The notes below the pieces were generated by a model, which worked only from the letters and a program-made list of their open reading frames with translations, did no database searches and had not been told where the DNA came from. A stretch of DNA of 56,929 nucleotides, taken from contig RFYV01000014.1 of assembly GCA_009921265.1 (NCBI GenBank), positions 1 through 56,929 of the forward strand. Reading direction: 5' to 3'. The first letter of the stretch is position 1. Each line of letters starts with the position of its first letter. The stretch comes from Betaproteobacteria bacterium. GTDB taxonomy: Bacteria; Pseudomonadota; Gammaproteobacteria; Burkholderiales; Burkholderiaceae_C. This document shows, in pieces, positions 30,276-41,668 of the stretch. The position numbers and the translations under genes are program-made.

Positions 30276-31514
30276 GTGACTGATTCACCAACCCCCACCG
30301 CACTCACCGCGATGACACCTTTTGAGCGTCGGTCTGGATTTTCATTAGCGAGTATTTACGCCCTTCGAATGCTGGGCCTATTCATGGTTCTTCCCGTGTT
30401 TATGCTCGACGCGCGCCATTACGAAGGCGGCAACAACACATCCGACGTCGGTTTGGCGATGGGTTTATATGGCTTGGTGCAGGCGGCGCTTCAAATCCCC
30501 TTTGGCGTGGCCGCTGATCACTGGGGTCGCAAGCGCGTGATTTATTTAGGACTGGTTTTATTTGCTATCGGCAGCTTGGTGGGTGCCCTGGCTACATCGG
30601 TCACTGGCTTGGCTTGGGCGCGTGCATTACAGGGGGGGGGCGCTATTTCTGCCGCGGTGACCGCCTTGTTGGCGGATCAAACTCGAGATGAGGTGCGAAC
30701 CAAAGGCATGGCGCTCATCGGTGGCAGCATTGGTTTGATGTTTGCCTTGTCCTTGGTCTTGGGCCCATTTTTGGCAGGCATCGGCGGCCTAAAAACAATT
30801 TTTATTGTTACTATTTTTTTGGCACTCAGTGGTTTGTGCATCGTGCGTTGGTGGACGCCAGTTGAACCAGAACCACCTCAAAACAAAGATCGAATTGAGT
30901 TTTCAGAGTTGGTACTCCTGCTTTCTCACAAAGATTTGCTCAGGCTCGATTTGGGTGTTTTTGTTTTGTATGCCGTTCAACTCGCGACATGGGTGTCGCT
31001 CCCCGCTTTGATTTCGCAAGCGGGCATTGAGCCTTCCCAACAAGGATGGGTTTATTTGCCAACCGTCTTGATGTCGTTTGTTGTGATGGGCGCCACTTTA
31101 TTTCCTATGGAAAGACGCGGTTTATTGCGGCCTTTATTTTTGGGCTCTATTGCTTTGGTTATTTTTGTTCAACTGGGTTGGTTTTATTTGTCGCTGGGCA
31201 GTATCAACATTGTGTCTTTATCCATTTTTTTGTTTTTATTTTTTTGTGGCTTCAATATTTTGGAGGCGAGCCAACCCAGCTTGGCCTCTCGCCTTGCGCC
31301 TGTTCGCGCGCGTGGTGCGGCCTTAGGCGTCTACAACACCTTGCAATCCTTGGGAATATTTGCTGGCGCGGCTGTTGGCGGCTGGGTGGCGAGTAACTGG
31401 GGCGCTCAAGGGGTTTTCTTAACCTGCACCGTCTTTTTGACGCTTTGGCTGGTTTTGGCTTGGCCCATGGTTTTTGTGCGCAAGGACACACTTCAAACGG
31501 ACCGAGCTCACTGA
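30276..31514 (+). CDS. MFS transporter (YajR-like)
   Basis: A 412-residue major facilitator with about 12 helices. The loop 2-3 motif DHWGRKRVIYLG and the motif A region QIPFGVAADHWGRKR are clear. The N-terminal RRSGFSLASIYALRMLGLFMV resembles YajR-type drug/proton antiporters; the YAM C-terminal domain of E. coli YajR is absent. Substrate unknown. The frame begins with GTG 30276; ATG 30312 is an equally likely start, as neither has a clear ribosome site. It sits upstream of ssb as in many Burkholderiales. Confidence 0.85.
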   Translation: MTDSPTPTALTAMTPFERRSGFSLASIYALRMLGLFMVLPVFMLDARHYEGGNNTSDVGLAMGLYGLVQAALQIPFGVAADHWGRKRVIYLGLVLFAIGSLVGALATSVTGLAWARALQGGGAISAAVTALLADQTRDEVRTKGMALIGGSIGLMFALSLVLGPFLAGIGGLKTIFIVTIFLALSGLCIVRWWTPVEPEPPQNKDRIEFSELVLLLSHKDLLRLDLGVFVLYAVQLATWVSLPALISQAGIEPSQQGWVYLPTVLMSFVVMGATLFPMERRGLLRPLFLGSIALVIFVQLGWFYLSLGSINIVSLSIFLFLFFCGFNILEASQPSLASRLAPVRARGAALGVYNTLQSLGIFAGAAVGGWVASNWGAQGVFLTCTVFLTLWLVLAWPMVFVRKDTLQTDRAH

Positions 31515-31584
31515 TTTAAATATTCAATGCGCGTCTAAAACACGCATAATTGATGCATTCTTGATTTCTACACACGAGGTAAAT

Positions 31585-32061
31585 ATGGCATCTGTCAACA
31601 AAGTAATTCTCATCGGCAACTGTGGCCGCGACCCCGAAGTTCGTTATCTGCCCAGCGGACAAGCGGTTGCCAACGTTAGCATTGCAACGTCAACCAAACG
31701 CAAAGACAAAACATCGGGTGAAACCATCGAAGACACCCAATGGCATCGTGTTACTTTTTACGATCGTTTAGCAGAAATTGCTGGCGAATACGTCAAAAAA
31801 GGTCGACCTATTTATGTCGAAGGTCGTCTCAAATACGGCACCTACACAGACAAAACCACGGGTGTTGAAAAAAACACAGTTGACATCATCGCAACCGAGT
31901 TACAACTCTTAGGTGGACGCGAAGGTGGTGGTGGTAGTGAAGAAGGCAATTACACGCGTCCTGCAAAAGCAGCAACTGGAGCACCTGCTGCTGCTCAAAA
32001 ATCAGCCACACCCGCAGGCAAGTCTGGTTTTGACGACATGGACGACGATATTCCCTTTTAA
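31585..32061 (+). CDS. ssb: Single-stranded DNA-binding protein
   Basis: SSB coats single-stranded DNA in replication and repair and recruits partners through its tail. The 158-residue protein has the OB fold from MASVNKVILIGNCGRDPEVRYL through the WHRVTFYDRLAEIAGEYVKKG block, a Gly/Ala-rich linker (about 113-145) and the acidic C-terminal tip DDMDDDIPF. ATG 31585 is chosen because it gives the family N-terminus; an earlier in-frame ATG lies inside the MFS gene. Confidence 0.96.
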   Translation: MASVNKVILIGNCGRDPEVRYLPSGQAVANVSIATSTKRKDKTSGETIEDTQWHRVTFYDRLAEIAGEYVKKGRPIYVEGRLKYGTYTDKTTGVEKNTVDIIATELQLLGGREGGGGSEEGNYTRPAKAATGAPAAAQKSATPAGKSGFDDMDDDIPF

Positions 32062-32081
32062 TTTTTAATTCTCGTCTCCCA

Positions 32082-32115
32082 ACAAAAAAGTCCGCCAGCT
32101 TTCGCATGGCGGACT
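32082..32115 (-). terminator. Rho-independent terminator after amtB
   Basis: AGTCCGCCA (32089-32097) and TGGCGGACT (32107-32115) form a perfect 9-bp stem. On the minus strand the stem is followed by TTTTTTGTT (complement of 32081-32089), giving a terminator for the glnK-amtB transcript. It may also weakly stop the ssb transcript from the other side. Confidence 0.78.
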
Positions 32116-32140
32116 AAAGTCCAAGGAGACCCAATGAAAA

Positions 32141-33640
32141 TTAACGGTTGTAGGCAGACTCACCGTGAGATGTGATGTCCAAACCTTCGCGCTCTTCTTC
32201 TTCAGTGACGCGCAAACCTATCACAATATCAACCAACTTGTATGCGATGAGTGAAACAACTGCTGACCAAATAACTGTTGTCATCACGCCTTGTAACTGA
32301 ATCCAAACTTGGCCACTGATTGAATAGTCGGGGCTGGCTGCATTGGTCACGTAATCGAAGATGCCTGTTCCACCCAATGAAGGGGCAGCAAACACACCCG
32401 TTAATAGCGATCCAACAATACCGCCTACACCGTGAACGCCAAACACATCGAGTGAATCATCGGCACCGAGTATGCGCTTTAATCCGCTAACGCCCCACAG
32501 ACACAACAAGCCCGCAACTAAACCAATGATGATGGCGCCCATGGGTCCAACAAATCCGCAAGCGGGTGTAATCGCAACCAAACCAGCTACGGCACCAGAA
32601 GCCGCACCCAACATCGATGCTTTACCTTTGGCCAATGCTTCGCCTGCAATCCAGCTGAGTGTTGCAGCAGCAGTTGCACCCAGTGTGTTGACGAATGCAA
32701 GTGCTGTTACACCGTTGGCTTCTAAGTTAGAGCCTGCATTGAAACCAAACCAACCCACCCACAACAAAGACGCGCCAATCATGGTGAGTGTGAGGCTGTG
32801 GGGAGGCATGGATTCACGTCCATAACCCACACGCTTGCCAACCATGTATGCACCAACTAAACCGGCCATCGCTGCATTGATGTGAACAACGGTTCCACCT
32901 GCAAAGTCCAAGGCACCTTTCGCCCACAACCAACCTGCTGCCGCTGTTACTTTTTCAAGTGAGGCTGCGTCAGTGATTGCGTCTGGGCCGTCCCAATACC
33001 AAACCATGTGTGCAATTGGCAAATAGCTGAAAGTGAACCACAACGCGCAGAACAACAACACTGCAGAGAACTTCATGCGCTCGGCAAATGAGCCCACGAT
33101 CAACCCGCAAGTGATGGCTGCAAAACAAGCTTGGAATGCAGCAAAAATATATTCAGGAATGTAGACGCCTTTGCTAAATGTTGCAGCAACTGAGTCCGCA
33201 TTGATTCCTTTGAAGAACAATTTATCAAACACGCCATAAAACGGATTGCCAGCAGTGAATGCAATGGTGTATCCATAAATCACCCAAAGAACATAAATCA
33301 ATGTGGTGACAACGAAAACTTGCATCAACACTGACAACATATTTTTACTGCGAACCAATCCGCCGTAAAACAAAGCCAATCCTGGAATCGTCATCAAGAT
33401 AACGAGAACAGTGGCCACAATCATCCAAGCGGTATCGCCTTTGTTAGGCACTGGAAGTGGTGCAGCTTCAGCGGCTTCTGCAGTCGCACCAGCGGCGGGG
33501 TCAGCAGGTGCAGCAGCTTTTGCGTCAGCAGCGGGAACCGTCGCAGCGGGTGCGGCTGCTGGGGATGTTTGCGCCATGACTGCGTTCATGCCAATGATCA
33601 GACTCAGTCCCAGCGCAAGGGAGGCAAGCAATTTTTTCAT
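32141..33640 (-). CDS. amtB: Ammonium transporter AmtB
   Basis: AmtB conducts ammonium/ammonia across the inner membrane and is gated by GlnK. The 499-residue protein has a signal peptide (to about residue 23), an Ala/Pro-rich stretch (24-60), then 11 helices. Landmarks are GLALFYGGLVRSKN, the pore His in YLPIAHMVWYW and the second His in DVFGVHGVGGIVGSLLTG. The Ala/Pro-rich extension is longer than in E. coli AmtB. The gene follows glnK by 24 bases, the standard pair. Confidence 0.96.
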   Translation of the reverse strand: MKKLLASLALGLSLIIGMNAVMAQTSPAAAPAATVPAADAKAAAPADPAAGATAEAAEAAPLPVPNKGDTAWMIVATVLVILMTIPGLALFYGGLVRSKNMLSVLMQVFVVTTLIYVLWVIYGYTIAFTAGNPFYGVFDKLFFKGINADSVAATFSKGVYIPEYIFAAFQACFAAITCGLIVGSFAERMKFSAVLLFCALWFTFSYLPIAHMVWYWDGPDAITDAASLEKVTAAAGWLWAKGALDFAGGTVVHINAAMAGLVGAYMVGKRVGYGRESMPPHSLTLTMIGASLLWVGWFGFNAGSNLEANGVTALAFVNTLGATAAATLSWIAGEALAKGKASMLGAASGAVAGLVAITPACGFVGPMGAIIIGLVAGLLCLWGVSGLKRILGADDSLDVFGVHGVGGIVGSLLTGVFAAPSLGGTGIFDYVTNAASPDYSISGQVWIQLQGVMTTVIWSAVVSLIAYKLVDIVIGLRVTEEEEREGLDITSHGESAYNR

Positions 33641-33664
33641 GATGAATTTCTTTCTCGTGGAATA

Positions 33665-34012
<348 letters not shown>

Positions 34013-34028
34013 TTAAACGGAAATTGAA

Positions 34029-34871
34029 TTAAAAGTTTTTCTTGATGCCAAAGACAACTGCGGTATCACCCATGTTTTTTGTAGGGGCCTTGCCGTCGTA
34101 AACAAATTGTGTAGCGTCAAAACCATGTAATTTTTTATAGTTGGTTCCGACCACTGTTGCACTCAAAACAGTGCCATTCATGTCTTTGTTAACGGCAATT
34201 GAAAAGTCGTTGTAACTATAGGATGGTGTTTTAGAAACATGCTTGAAGTACTGATCGCCAATATGAGGAACAATTGTTAAGCCATCACCCATATCGAGTG
34301 TATAGCTCAAATCCAAGTAACGGCTTCCTGACGTTGTAGTGCCGTCTGGATTTTTTTGACCAAACAATGGCCCAATACTATTTGACAACTTAGCAGTAAA
34401 TGCACCATAACTGACAGCGCCATAAACCTCTAATGTGTTGGGGTTGTAGTAACTGCCAGCGCTTGAGTATTTATTACCAGGATAGTAATACTGCAACAGA
34501 CCAAAATCTAAAGTTGTATCTTTGGCAACTTCTTTTTTGTATCCGCCATATAAATCAATCTCAAGTCCGCCTTTAAAGCCCGTCACGTTTGTAACGGCGG
34601 GAGAAGCCGTTTCTTGCGCATCTTTAATCCACTTAATGGTTGACGCCCAAGCACCCACATAAAAACCGCTGGTTGACACAAAGTCAACACCGCCTTGAAG
34701 GGCTGGCTGTTTACGTGATTGAGAAATACCTCTGTAACGATAGTCAGTTACAGCACCCATGTTGTAGGTGAGTGAGTCAGCAGGTACTGCTGGGGCGGGT
34801 GTTTGCGCTTGTGACAAAGAAGATGCAGCAACCAAAGCGATGGCTGCTAAAGAGATCAAGGACTTTTTCAT
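34029..34871 (-). CDS. TorF-family putative porin
   Basis: A 280-residue outer-membrane protein with a clean signal peptide (MKKSLISLAAIALVAASSLSQA, then QTPAP). The mature part opens with NMGAVTDYRYRGISQSRKQPA, the TorF-family signature (TIGR02001 type), and alternates aromatic and polar residues like a beta-barrel, ending in VVFGIKKNF with a C-terminal Phe. Function in the family is not proven; its frequent position before glnK-amtB suggests a route for a nitrogen source across the outer membrane, which is inference. Confidence 0.85.
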   Translation of the reverse strand: MKKSLISLAAIALVAASSLSQAQTPAPAVPADSLTYNMGAVTDYRYRGISQSRKQPALQGGVDFVSTSGFYVGAWASTIKWIKDAQETASPAVTNVTGFKGGLEIDLYGGYKKEVAKDTTLDFGLLQYYYPGNKYSSAGSYYNPNTLEVYGAVSYGAFTAKLSNSIGPLFGQKNPDGTTTSGSRYLDLSYTLDMGDGLTIVPHIGDQYFKHVSKTPSYSYNDFSIAVNKDMNGTVLSATVVGTNYKKLHGFDATQFVYDGKAPTKNMGDTAVVFGIKKNF

Positions 34872-35067
34872 TTTTCAACTCCAATTTTTATTAAGAACAA
34901 TTTACCTTTAGCAGACTCCATGCCAAGGAGACTACAGCTTGTTTATGCAAGATTTGAGGCTCTTTGCCCCAAATTGGTTCTGCACAGGCACAAATATACG
35001 CACTAACTTGGTGCTCATGTTTGTCTTGTTTCACTTTTTGTCACATTTGCACCAAAAAGAGGTTCTC

Positions 35068-36602
35068 TTGAGTCTGTCTGAAATACAAAGTTTTGCTTTG
35101 GTTGGTTTAAAAACATCACCTGTCATGGTTGAAGTGCATTTGCCAACGGTTTTCCCGCCTTCACCTTGGTTGGATTGACCGATATGGAGGTGCGCGAAGC
35201 GCGTGAACGCGTACGATGCGCGATTCAAAACGCGGGGTTTAATTTTCCAAGCAGTCAACTCATCACTATTCATTTGGCGCCAGATAATCTACCCAAGGAT
35301 TCAGGTCGTTTTGATTTGCCCATTGCAATAGGCATCTTGGCGGCAAGCGGTCAAATCGACTCCAGCACGCTTAAAGAATATGCGTTTGTAGGTGAATTGT
35401 CGTTATCGAGTGATTTAAGGTCGGTTCATGGTGCATTGGCCATGGTGTTGGGTGCGCAAAAGGCAGGTCATCAACACAAATGAGTGTTGCCCTCAAGCAG
35501 CGCGCAAGAAGCTTGCGTAGTCCCCAATTCAAAAACCTATCAAGCGTCACACCTTGTCGATGTTGCGCAAAATTTTTCAATCGATCCACAAATTAAGGAT
35601 GCATCAAGCACCATAGACTTGCAACGACTCGACTACAAACAGCCAAGTAATCATCTCTCCAAAAATATTCGCACGCTTGATTTAAAAAAGGTGAAAGGCC
35701 ATAGCTTTGCCAGATGAGCGCTTGAAATTGCTGCTGCCGGTGGCCACAGTTTATTGATGACAGGGCCGCCTGGCAGCGGTAAATCCATGCTCGCACAACG
35801 CTTGATTGGTTTGTTGCCTCCCATGGATTTATCTCAAATGCTCGACAGCGCTGCGGTTGCTTGTCTTCGACCATCTTCACACATTCAAACTTGACAAGAG
35901 CGTCCTTTTCGTTCCCCCACCATTGCGCAACCGCAAACGTTTTGGTGGGTGGTAGTTCACCACCTCGATCGGGTGAGATTTCTTTGGCGCATCATGGGGG
36001 TTTATTTTTGGATGAGTTTCCAGAGTTTCTCGTCATGCATTAGAGGCCTTGCGTGAGCCCTGGGAAAGTGGGCGCATCACCATTTCACGCGCGATGTACC
36101 AAGCCGAGTTTCCTGCGCAGTTTCAAGTGATTGCCGCAATGACTCCCTTTCCATGCGGATGCTCGGCTCATCGAAACCCTGTCGTTGTACACCCGATCAA
36201 ATTGCACGCTATCAAAATCGTTTAAGCGGTCCTTTGTTGGATCACATCGATTTGCATCTGTTTGTTCCATCTCTATCTACCAACGAATTGATACAAAAAC
36301 CAATAGGTGAAAGCAGTTAAACAATTCAGGCGCGATGCATCAAAGCCAGACAATTTGCAATGGATCGACAAGGTGTTGCCAATCACACGCTCAATTCTGC
36401 AGATATCGCAGGCTTGCAAATTGATACACAAGCACAACAGTTGTTTAAAAAAACAGGTACTCAAATGAGTCGGTCGAGCCGAAGCGTTCACCGCATCCTT
36501 AAAGTGGCCTGCACGATTACAGATTTGAATCAACAATCCATTATTGAATCCAATCACCTCAAAGAGGAAATGCAATACAGAAGTATCGAAGCCTCACTAT
36601 GA
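35068..36602 (+). pseudogene. comM: Decayed ComM (YifB, Mg-chelatase-like) gene
   Basis: ComM is a hexameric AAA+ helicase that promotes branch migration in natural transformation. Recognisable in order: SLSEIQSFALVGL start (TTG 35068 with an AGAGG site), VGLTDMEVREARERVR, KDSGRFDLPIAIGILAASGQI, Walker [37 protein letters not shown] (Walker B), [40 protein letters not shown] and a C-terminal RSVHRILKVACTITDL. In-frame stops lie at 35481-35483, 35715-35717, 35892-35894 and 36318-36320. Frameshifts are needed near 35170, at the C-run 35914-35918, near 36025 and near 36170. This is far too many lesions for sequencing error; the gene is dead. Confidence 0.93.
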
Positions 36603-36603
36603 T

Positions 36604-37800
36604 ATGAGTATGCGCACAAAACCTTCCTTCGCCATGGTCTGGTGGCTGTCGTTGGCGCAACTCATCACCTGGGGCAGCAGTTTTTATGGGTTCGCACTGT
36701 TTATGGGACCCATGGAGCAACACCTGCATCTCACGCGATCAGAATCGTCGCTGGCATTTAGCTTGGCTTTATTGTGCGAAGGCTTGATGGCGTTTGTGGT
36801 TGGGCGTTGGATCGACAAAGGCTATGCCAAACAAGTAATGACTTGGGGTTCGGCTTGTGTGGGCTTGGCTTTTTTGGTTCATAGATGGGTCGATAGCAGT
36901 TTTGCTTTTTATGCGCTATGGATGTTGATCGGTGCGGGATGGTCTGCCACGCTTTACAACCCTGCGTTCACAGTGCTCACACAGCATTACCCGCATGATT
37001 TTCGTCGCGCCATTATTACGATGACTTTTTTGGGTGGATTGGCCAGCACAGTTTTTATTCCCTTGGTTGCATTTTTAGAATCCAGCTTGGGTTGGCGTAA
37101 TGCACTCACTGTTTTGGCAGTTTTAAATTTATTGATTTGTGTCCCACTCCATGCGTGGATACTCAAAGAGATCCAACCCCCATCGCATCACGCGTCCAAT
37201 CAAAACAGCAAACAATCACTTCAACAGCATTTAAAACAAGCGCCGTTTTGGTTGCTCGGTGCATTCATCGTATTGATGATGGCCGCCACCAGTGCTTTAC
37301 CTCCGCACATGGTGAGTTTGTTAAGAGAGTCGGGGATGAATAACGCATGGGCCATTGCTGTTCCTGCCAGCATCGGTGTCTTGCAAGTGTTGGGTCGATT
37401 GGTTTTGTATTTTTTAAATGATCGTGTGCCTGTTCATCAAGCCAATCGATGGGTTCCGTGGTTGATACCGAGTGCCTTTGCCATGTTACTCATCGGTTAC
37501 GGTCAACACAGTTTTGCAATTGCCTTTGTTGTTTTATATGGTGTCGGCAATGGATTGCTCACCATTGTTAAAGGCACTGCAATGGCCGAATATGTAAGTC
37601 GCGAACACAATGGTGCACTGAATGGCATCCTCGGCATTCCGTTGGCATTGTCGCGAGCCTTATCACCGTGGCTATTGGGTTTGTTGTGGCAACAAGAAAT
37701 AGGTTATCGCTACGGTTTAATGTTGATGGTGTGCGTTTGCACCGTAGCCATTGTTTGCATGCTACTTGCGCAAAAAATAAGTTTGCAAAAAAATCTTTAG
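36604..37800 (+). CDS. MFS transporter
   Basis: A 398-residue, about 12-helix major facilitator. The first helices read WWLSLAQLITWGSSFYGFALFMGPME, with FVVGRWIDKGYAKQVM as the loop 2-3 region. This resembles the loosely defined CynX/oxalate-formate-like MFS proteins; no substrate can be named. ATG 36604 is chosen because it lies 1 base after the comM remnant's stop; ATG 36610 is an alternative. Its stop abuts the stop of convergent metH with no gap. Confidence 0.82.
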   Translation: MSMRTKPSFAMVWWLSLAQLITWGSSFYGFALFMGPMEQHLHLTRSESSLAFSLALLCEGLMAFVVGRWIDKGYAKQVMTWGSACVGLAFLVHRWVDSSFAFYALWMLIGAGWSATLYNPAFTVLTQHYPHDFRRAIITMTFLGGLASTVFIPLVAFLESSLGWRNALTVLAVLNLLICVPLHAWILKEIQPPSHHASNQNSKQSLQQHLKQAPFWLLGAFIVLMMAATSALPPHMVSLLRESGMNNAWAIAVPASIGVLQVLGRLVLYFLNDRVPVHQANRWVPWLIPSAFAMLLIGYGQHSFAIAFVVLYGVGNGLLTIVKGTAMAEYVSREHNGALNGILGIPLALSRALSPWLLGLLWQQEIGYRYGLMLMVCVCTVAIVCMLLAQKISLQKNL

Positions 37801-40572
37801 TTATAGATTGGGGGCGAGCAATCGTTGTAAATCTTTTATTGCAACACCTTGTCGCACCGCCAAACCTTTGACTTGATCGTCGCCCACGCGCCCCACATTG
37901 AAGTACGCGCTTTGCGGATGCGCCAAATAAAAACCACTCACGCTTGCGGCAGGTGACATCGCCAAACTATCGGTGAGCGTCATACCGATTTCTTGACATT
38001 GCAACAATTCAAACATGGCGCGCTTGACGCTGTGATCAGGGCATGCTGGATAACCAGGTGCGGGTCGAATGCCTTGGTATTTTTCTGCAACCAGCTCTGC
38101 ATTGCTTAAACTTTCTTGCGAGGCATAGCCCCACAAATCTTTGCGCACGCGCGCGTGCATGCATTCTGCAAAAGCTTCTGCCAATCGATCGGCCAAAGCT
38201 TTGAGCATGATCGCGCTGTAATCATCGTGATCGGCTAAAAAATATTTTTCTTTTGTATCAACGCCTAAACCCGATGTCACAGCAAACAAGCCCACATAGT
38301 CGGGCACGCCCACTTCACCTACAAAATCAGACAAACACCGATTAGGACGCGCAACGCCGTCAACAATTGGTTTTTCGGTTTGTTGACGCAAACCATACCA
38401 AGTGAGCGCGCGCTGTGTGCGCGACTCATCCATCCACAACACAATATCGTCACCCATGCGATTTGCAGGATACAAACCCACCACGCCTTGCGCAGACAAC
38501 CAACGCCCCTCAATCAATCGCTTGAGCATGCGCTTGCCGTCGCTCATCACGCGAACAGCCTCAGCGCCCACCACCTCATCTTGCAAAATGGCTGGATAGG
38601 CTCCCGCTAAATCCCATGTTTGAAAAAATGGACCCCAGTCGATATACGCTTCTAACTCGCCCAAATCAAAGTTTTTGAACAAACGACGACCAATAAATTT
38701 AGGCTGTTGTGGTTTGTATTTCACCCAATCAACTTGCGCTGCATTTTTTCGGGCGTCATCCAAACTTAATAATGGCGTTTGTTTTTTGTTAGCGTGTTGT
38801 TGGCGCACGCGCACATAATCCGCGTTCAAATCTGCAATGTATTGCGACGCTTGGTCGCTGAGCAAACCTTGGGCAACGCCCACACTTCGCGACGCGTCGG
38901 GCACATACACAACAGGACCTTCGTAATGCGGTGCGATCTTGACGGCCGTGTGCACACGACTGGTGGTTGCCCCGCCAATGAGTAATGGAATTTTGCGCAT
39001 GCGAAAGTAATCGTCTTTTTGCATTTCGCTGGCCACCACTTGCATCTCTTCCAAGCTGGGAGTGATCAAGCCAGATAAACCGATGATGTCTGCGCCCTCT
39101 ACTTTGGCCTTGGCCAATATTTCATGGCATGGGACCATGACTCCCATATTGATCACTTCAAAGTTGTTGCATTGCAAAACAACTGTCACAATATTTTTGC
39201 CGATGTCGTGAACGTCGCCTTTGACTGTGGCAATCACAATCTTGCCTTTTGTTTTGACGTCTTCGCCTGCGGCTTCTTGCAATCGTTTTTCTTCTTCAAT
39301 GTATGGAATGAGATGCGCCACGGCTTGCTTCATCACACGCGCGCTCTTCACGACTTGAGGCAAAAACATTTTGCCTTGACCAAACAAATCGCCCACGATA
39401 TTCATACCATCCATCAACGGGCCTTCAATCACGTGCAGAGGTCTTCCGCCTTTTGCCAAAATTGCTTGATACGCTTCTTCGGTATCTTCGATAATAAATT
39501 CTGTGATGCCATGCACCAGCGCATGACTCAATCGCTGCGATACGCTTGCAGGCGCATCTGTTGTGCCGCGCCAGAGATTTTTTTGCGACTCGTCTTTAGC
39601 AATGCCCTTTGCAGATTCGGCAATTTCAATTAGTCGCTCGCCCGGTGTGAGTTGCGCTTCACCTTCTTTGTATTTTGGTTTGCGATTAAGAACCACATCT
39701 TCAACGCGTTCACACAACACGGGTTCGAGTTCGTCATAAACGCCAACCATACCCGCATTGACAATGCCCATGTCAAGACCCGCTCGAATGGCGTGATACA
39801 AAAACACGGTGTGAATGGCTTCACGAACAGGGTCGTTGCCTCTGAAACTAAACGACACATTAGAGATACCACCACTGACCTTGGCGCCTGGCAAATGTTG
39901 TTTGATCCAACGTGTGGCCTCAATAAAATCAACAGCGTAGTTGTCGTGCTCTTCGATGCCTGTTGCAATTGCAAAAATATTGGGATCGAAAATAATATCT
40001 TCAGGCGGAAAATCTAACTTATCGACCAGCAAGCGATACGCACGTTCACAAATTTCTTTTTTTCTTGCAAATGTATCGGCTTGGCCTTTTTCATCAAACG
40101 CCATCACGACTGCCGCCGCGCCATAGCGCTTAACTAATTTGGCTTGATGTAAAAAAGATTCCTCGCCCTCTTTCATGCTGATGGAGTTGACAATGCCCTT
40201 GCCTTGAATGCAACGCAAACCCGCCTCAATCACCGACCATTTGGACGAGTCAATCATGATGGGCACGCGTGCAATGTCGGGCTCGCTGGCAATTAAATTA
40301 AGAAACCGCACCATGGCGGCTTGACTATCGAGCATCGCCTCATCCATGTTGATGTCAATGATTTGCGCGCCGTTTTCCACTTGCTGCCTTGCAACGGCCA
40401 AGCCCTGTTCAAATTCACCATTCAAAATCATTCGCGCAAATGCTTTCGATCCCGTGACATTGGTGCGCTCACCAATGTTGACAAACAAAGAGCCGTCTTG
40501 AATCAATACGGGCTCGAGTCCCGAAAGCTTCATGGCAGGAGGGGCTGTTTGTGGTGTTGCTTTTGAGTTCAT
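37801..40572 (-). CDS. metH: Methionine synthase, folate/cobalamin/activation part
   Basis: The larger piece of cobalamin-dependent methionine synthase, which moves a methyl from methyl-THF to homocysteine. The 923-residue protein has the pterin-binding domain ([15 protein letters not shown], then [14 protein letters not shown]), the helical cap, the B12 domain with base-off motif [12 protein letters not shown] (axial His), and the SAM-binding activation domain with [12 protein letters not shown]. The homocysteine domain is on the neighbouring gene 10 bases upstream. This split is common in Betaproteobacteria and is not a frameshift. Confidence 0.96.
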   Translation of the reverse strand: MNSKATPQTAPPAMKLSGLEPVLIQDGSLFVNIGERTNVTGSKAFARMILNGEFEQGLAVARQQVENGAQIIDINMDEAMLDSQAAMVRFLNLIASEPDIARVPIMIDSSKWSVIEAGLRCIQGKGIVNSISMKEGEESFLHQAKLVKRYGAAAVVMAFDEKGQADTFARKKEICERAYRLLVDKLDFPPEDIIFDPNIFAIATGIEEHDNYAVDFIEATRWIKQHLPGAKVSGGISNVSFSFRGNDPVREAIHTVFLYHAIRAGLDMGIVNAGMVGVYDELEPVLCERVEDVVLNRKPKYKEGEAQLTPGERLIEIAESAKGIAKDESQKNLWRGTTDAPASVSQRLSHALVHGITEFIIEDTEEAYQAILAKGGRPLHVIEGPLMDGMNIVGDLFGQGKMFLPQVVKSARVMKQAVAHLIPYIEEEKRLQEAAGEDVKTKGKIVIATVKGDVHDIGKNIVTVVLQCNNFEVINMGVMVPCHEILAKAKVEGADIIGLSGLITPSLEEMQVVASEMQKDDYFRMRKIPLLIGGATTSRVHTAVKIAPHYEGPVVYVPDASRSVGVAQGLLSDQASQYIADLNADYVRVRQQHANKKQTPLLSLDDARKNAAQVDWVKYKPQQPKFIGRRLFKNFDLGELEAYIDWGPFFQTWDLAGAYPAILQDEVVGAEAVRVMSDGKRMLKRLIEGRWLSAQGVVGLYPANRMGDDIVLWMDESRTQRALTWYGLRQQTEKPIVDGVARPNRCLSDFVGEVGVPDYVGLFAVTSGLGVDTKEKYFLADHDDYSAIMLKALADRLAEAFAECMHARVRKDLWGYASQESLSNAELVAEKYQGIRPAPGYPACPDHSVKRAMFELLQCQEIGMTLTDSLAMSPAASVSGFYLAHPQSAYFNVGRVGDDQVKGLAVRQGVAIKDLQRLLAPNL

Positions 40573-40582
40573 GTTGCTTTAA

Positions 40583-41668
40583 TTAATTGATGGCTACGGC
40601 TTCACGATAAAACCGATTGGCTTTTAAAGATCGTGTTTTTTCTGGTTCAACTGCGTTGGCAATGGCTGCAATATGCTCGGGAGTGGTGCCACAACATCCA
40701 CCGACAATATTCACCAAGCCTTCAGCCGCAAACTCGTGCAACAAACGACTTGTGACTTCTGGCGTTTCATCAAATCCTGTTTCGCTCATGGGATTGGGCA
40801 ATCCCGCGTTGGGATAACAACTGATGAAGGTGTCGTCGGCAACCTTGGCCAACTCTTGAATATACGGCCTCATCAACGCAGCACCTAATGCACAATTTAA
40901 TCCAACTGCCAAGGGTTGTGCGTGTCTAATACTGTACCAAAAAGCAGTCACTGTTTGTCCACTCAAAATACGACCCGATGCGTCGGTGACCGTGCCACTG
41001 ATAATGAGCGGCAAACGTTCACCACTGTTTTCAAAAAATTCGTCAACGGCAAACAAAGCGGCTTTGGCATTTAAAGTATCAAACACAGTTTCGAGCAATA
41101 AAACATCAACGCCGTTTTCAACCAACGCTTGTGTTTGTTCGTAATAAGCTTGTCGCAGCTCTTCAAAATGGATATTACGAGCGCCTGGATCGTTCACATC
41201 AGGGCTGATGCTGGCGGTTTTTGGTGTTGGGCCTAATGCACCAACAGCAAAACGGGGTTTGTCGGGTGTGCTGAATTGATCGCAAGCTTGTCTGGCTAAT
41301 TTTGCAGATGAGGCGTTCATTTCAATGGCCAAATCGGCCATGTCGTAATCGGCTTGTGCAATCGTTGTTGCACCAAATGTATTGGTTTCAATCATATCAG
41401 CGCCAGCTGCTAAATACGATTGATGAATATCTAAAATCACATCGGGACGAGTCAAGCTCAGTAATTCATTATTGCCTTTAACGTCACGACGGAAATCTTT
41501 GAATCGCTCACCCACGCCATCTGCGCCTTGATAGCCCTCGCCTCTGTATTGGACTTCATTCAATTTAAAGCGTTGAATCATGGTGCCCATCGCGCCATCC
41601 AAAATCAAAATACGCTGGTTTAAAAGTTGAGGTAATTGTTGAGCGCGTGTGTATTGATAAAGTTTCAT
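40583..41668 (-). CDS. metH: Methionine synthase, homocysteine S-methyltransferase part
   Basis: The N-terminal homocysteine-binding module of split methionine synthase, 361 residues. It has [13 protein letters not shown], the zinc ligand region VGLNCALGA and the [11 protein letters not shown] pair of zinc cysteines. It must work with the larger metH product encoded 10 bases downstream. Its ATG overlaps the stop of the HAD phosphatase gene by 4 bases (ATGA), so all three are probably one operon. Confidence 0.95.
   Translation of the reverse strand: MKLYQYTRAQQLPQLLNQRILILDGAMGTMIQRFKLNEVQYRGEGYQGADGVGERFKDFRRDVKGNNELLSLTRPDVILDIHQSYLAAGADMIETNTFGATTIAQADYDMADLAIEMNASSAKLARQACDQFSTPDKPRFAVGALGPTPKTASISPDVNDPGARNIHFEELRQAYYEQTQALVENGVDVLLLETVFDTLNAKAALFAVDEFFENSGERLPLIISGTVTDASGRILSGQTVTAFWYSIRHAQPLAVGLNCALGAALMRPYIQELAKVADDTFISCYPNAGLPNPMSETGFDETPEVTSRLLHEFAAEGLVNIVGGCCGTTPEHIAAIANAVEPEKTRSLKANRFYREAVAIN

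Noticed and set aside
30637..30647. Run of G in the MFS gene at about 30637-30644 as a phase-variation tract
   Set aside because: The 8-base tract encodes a Gly-Gly segment in a conserved helix and is within the frame; a single short run is not enough to claim phase variation.
34960..35062. GCAC/GTGC half-sites suggesting NtrC boxes upstream of torF-glnK-amtB
   Set aside because: The spacing (GCAC-N7-GTGC) does not match the NtrC consensus and I could not find a sigma-54 GG-N10-GC element on the minus strand.
37801..41668. Possible frameshift splitting metH
   Set aside because: The break falls cleanly between the homocysteine and folate domains with proper start and stop codons, the known two-gene form in Betaproteobacteria.
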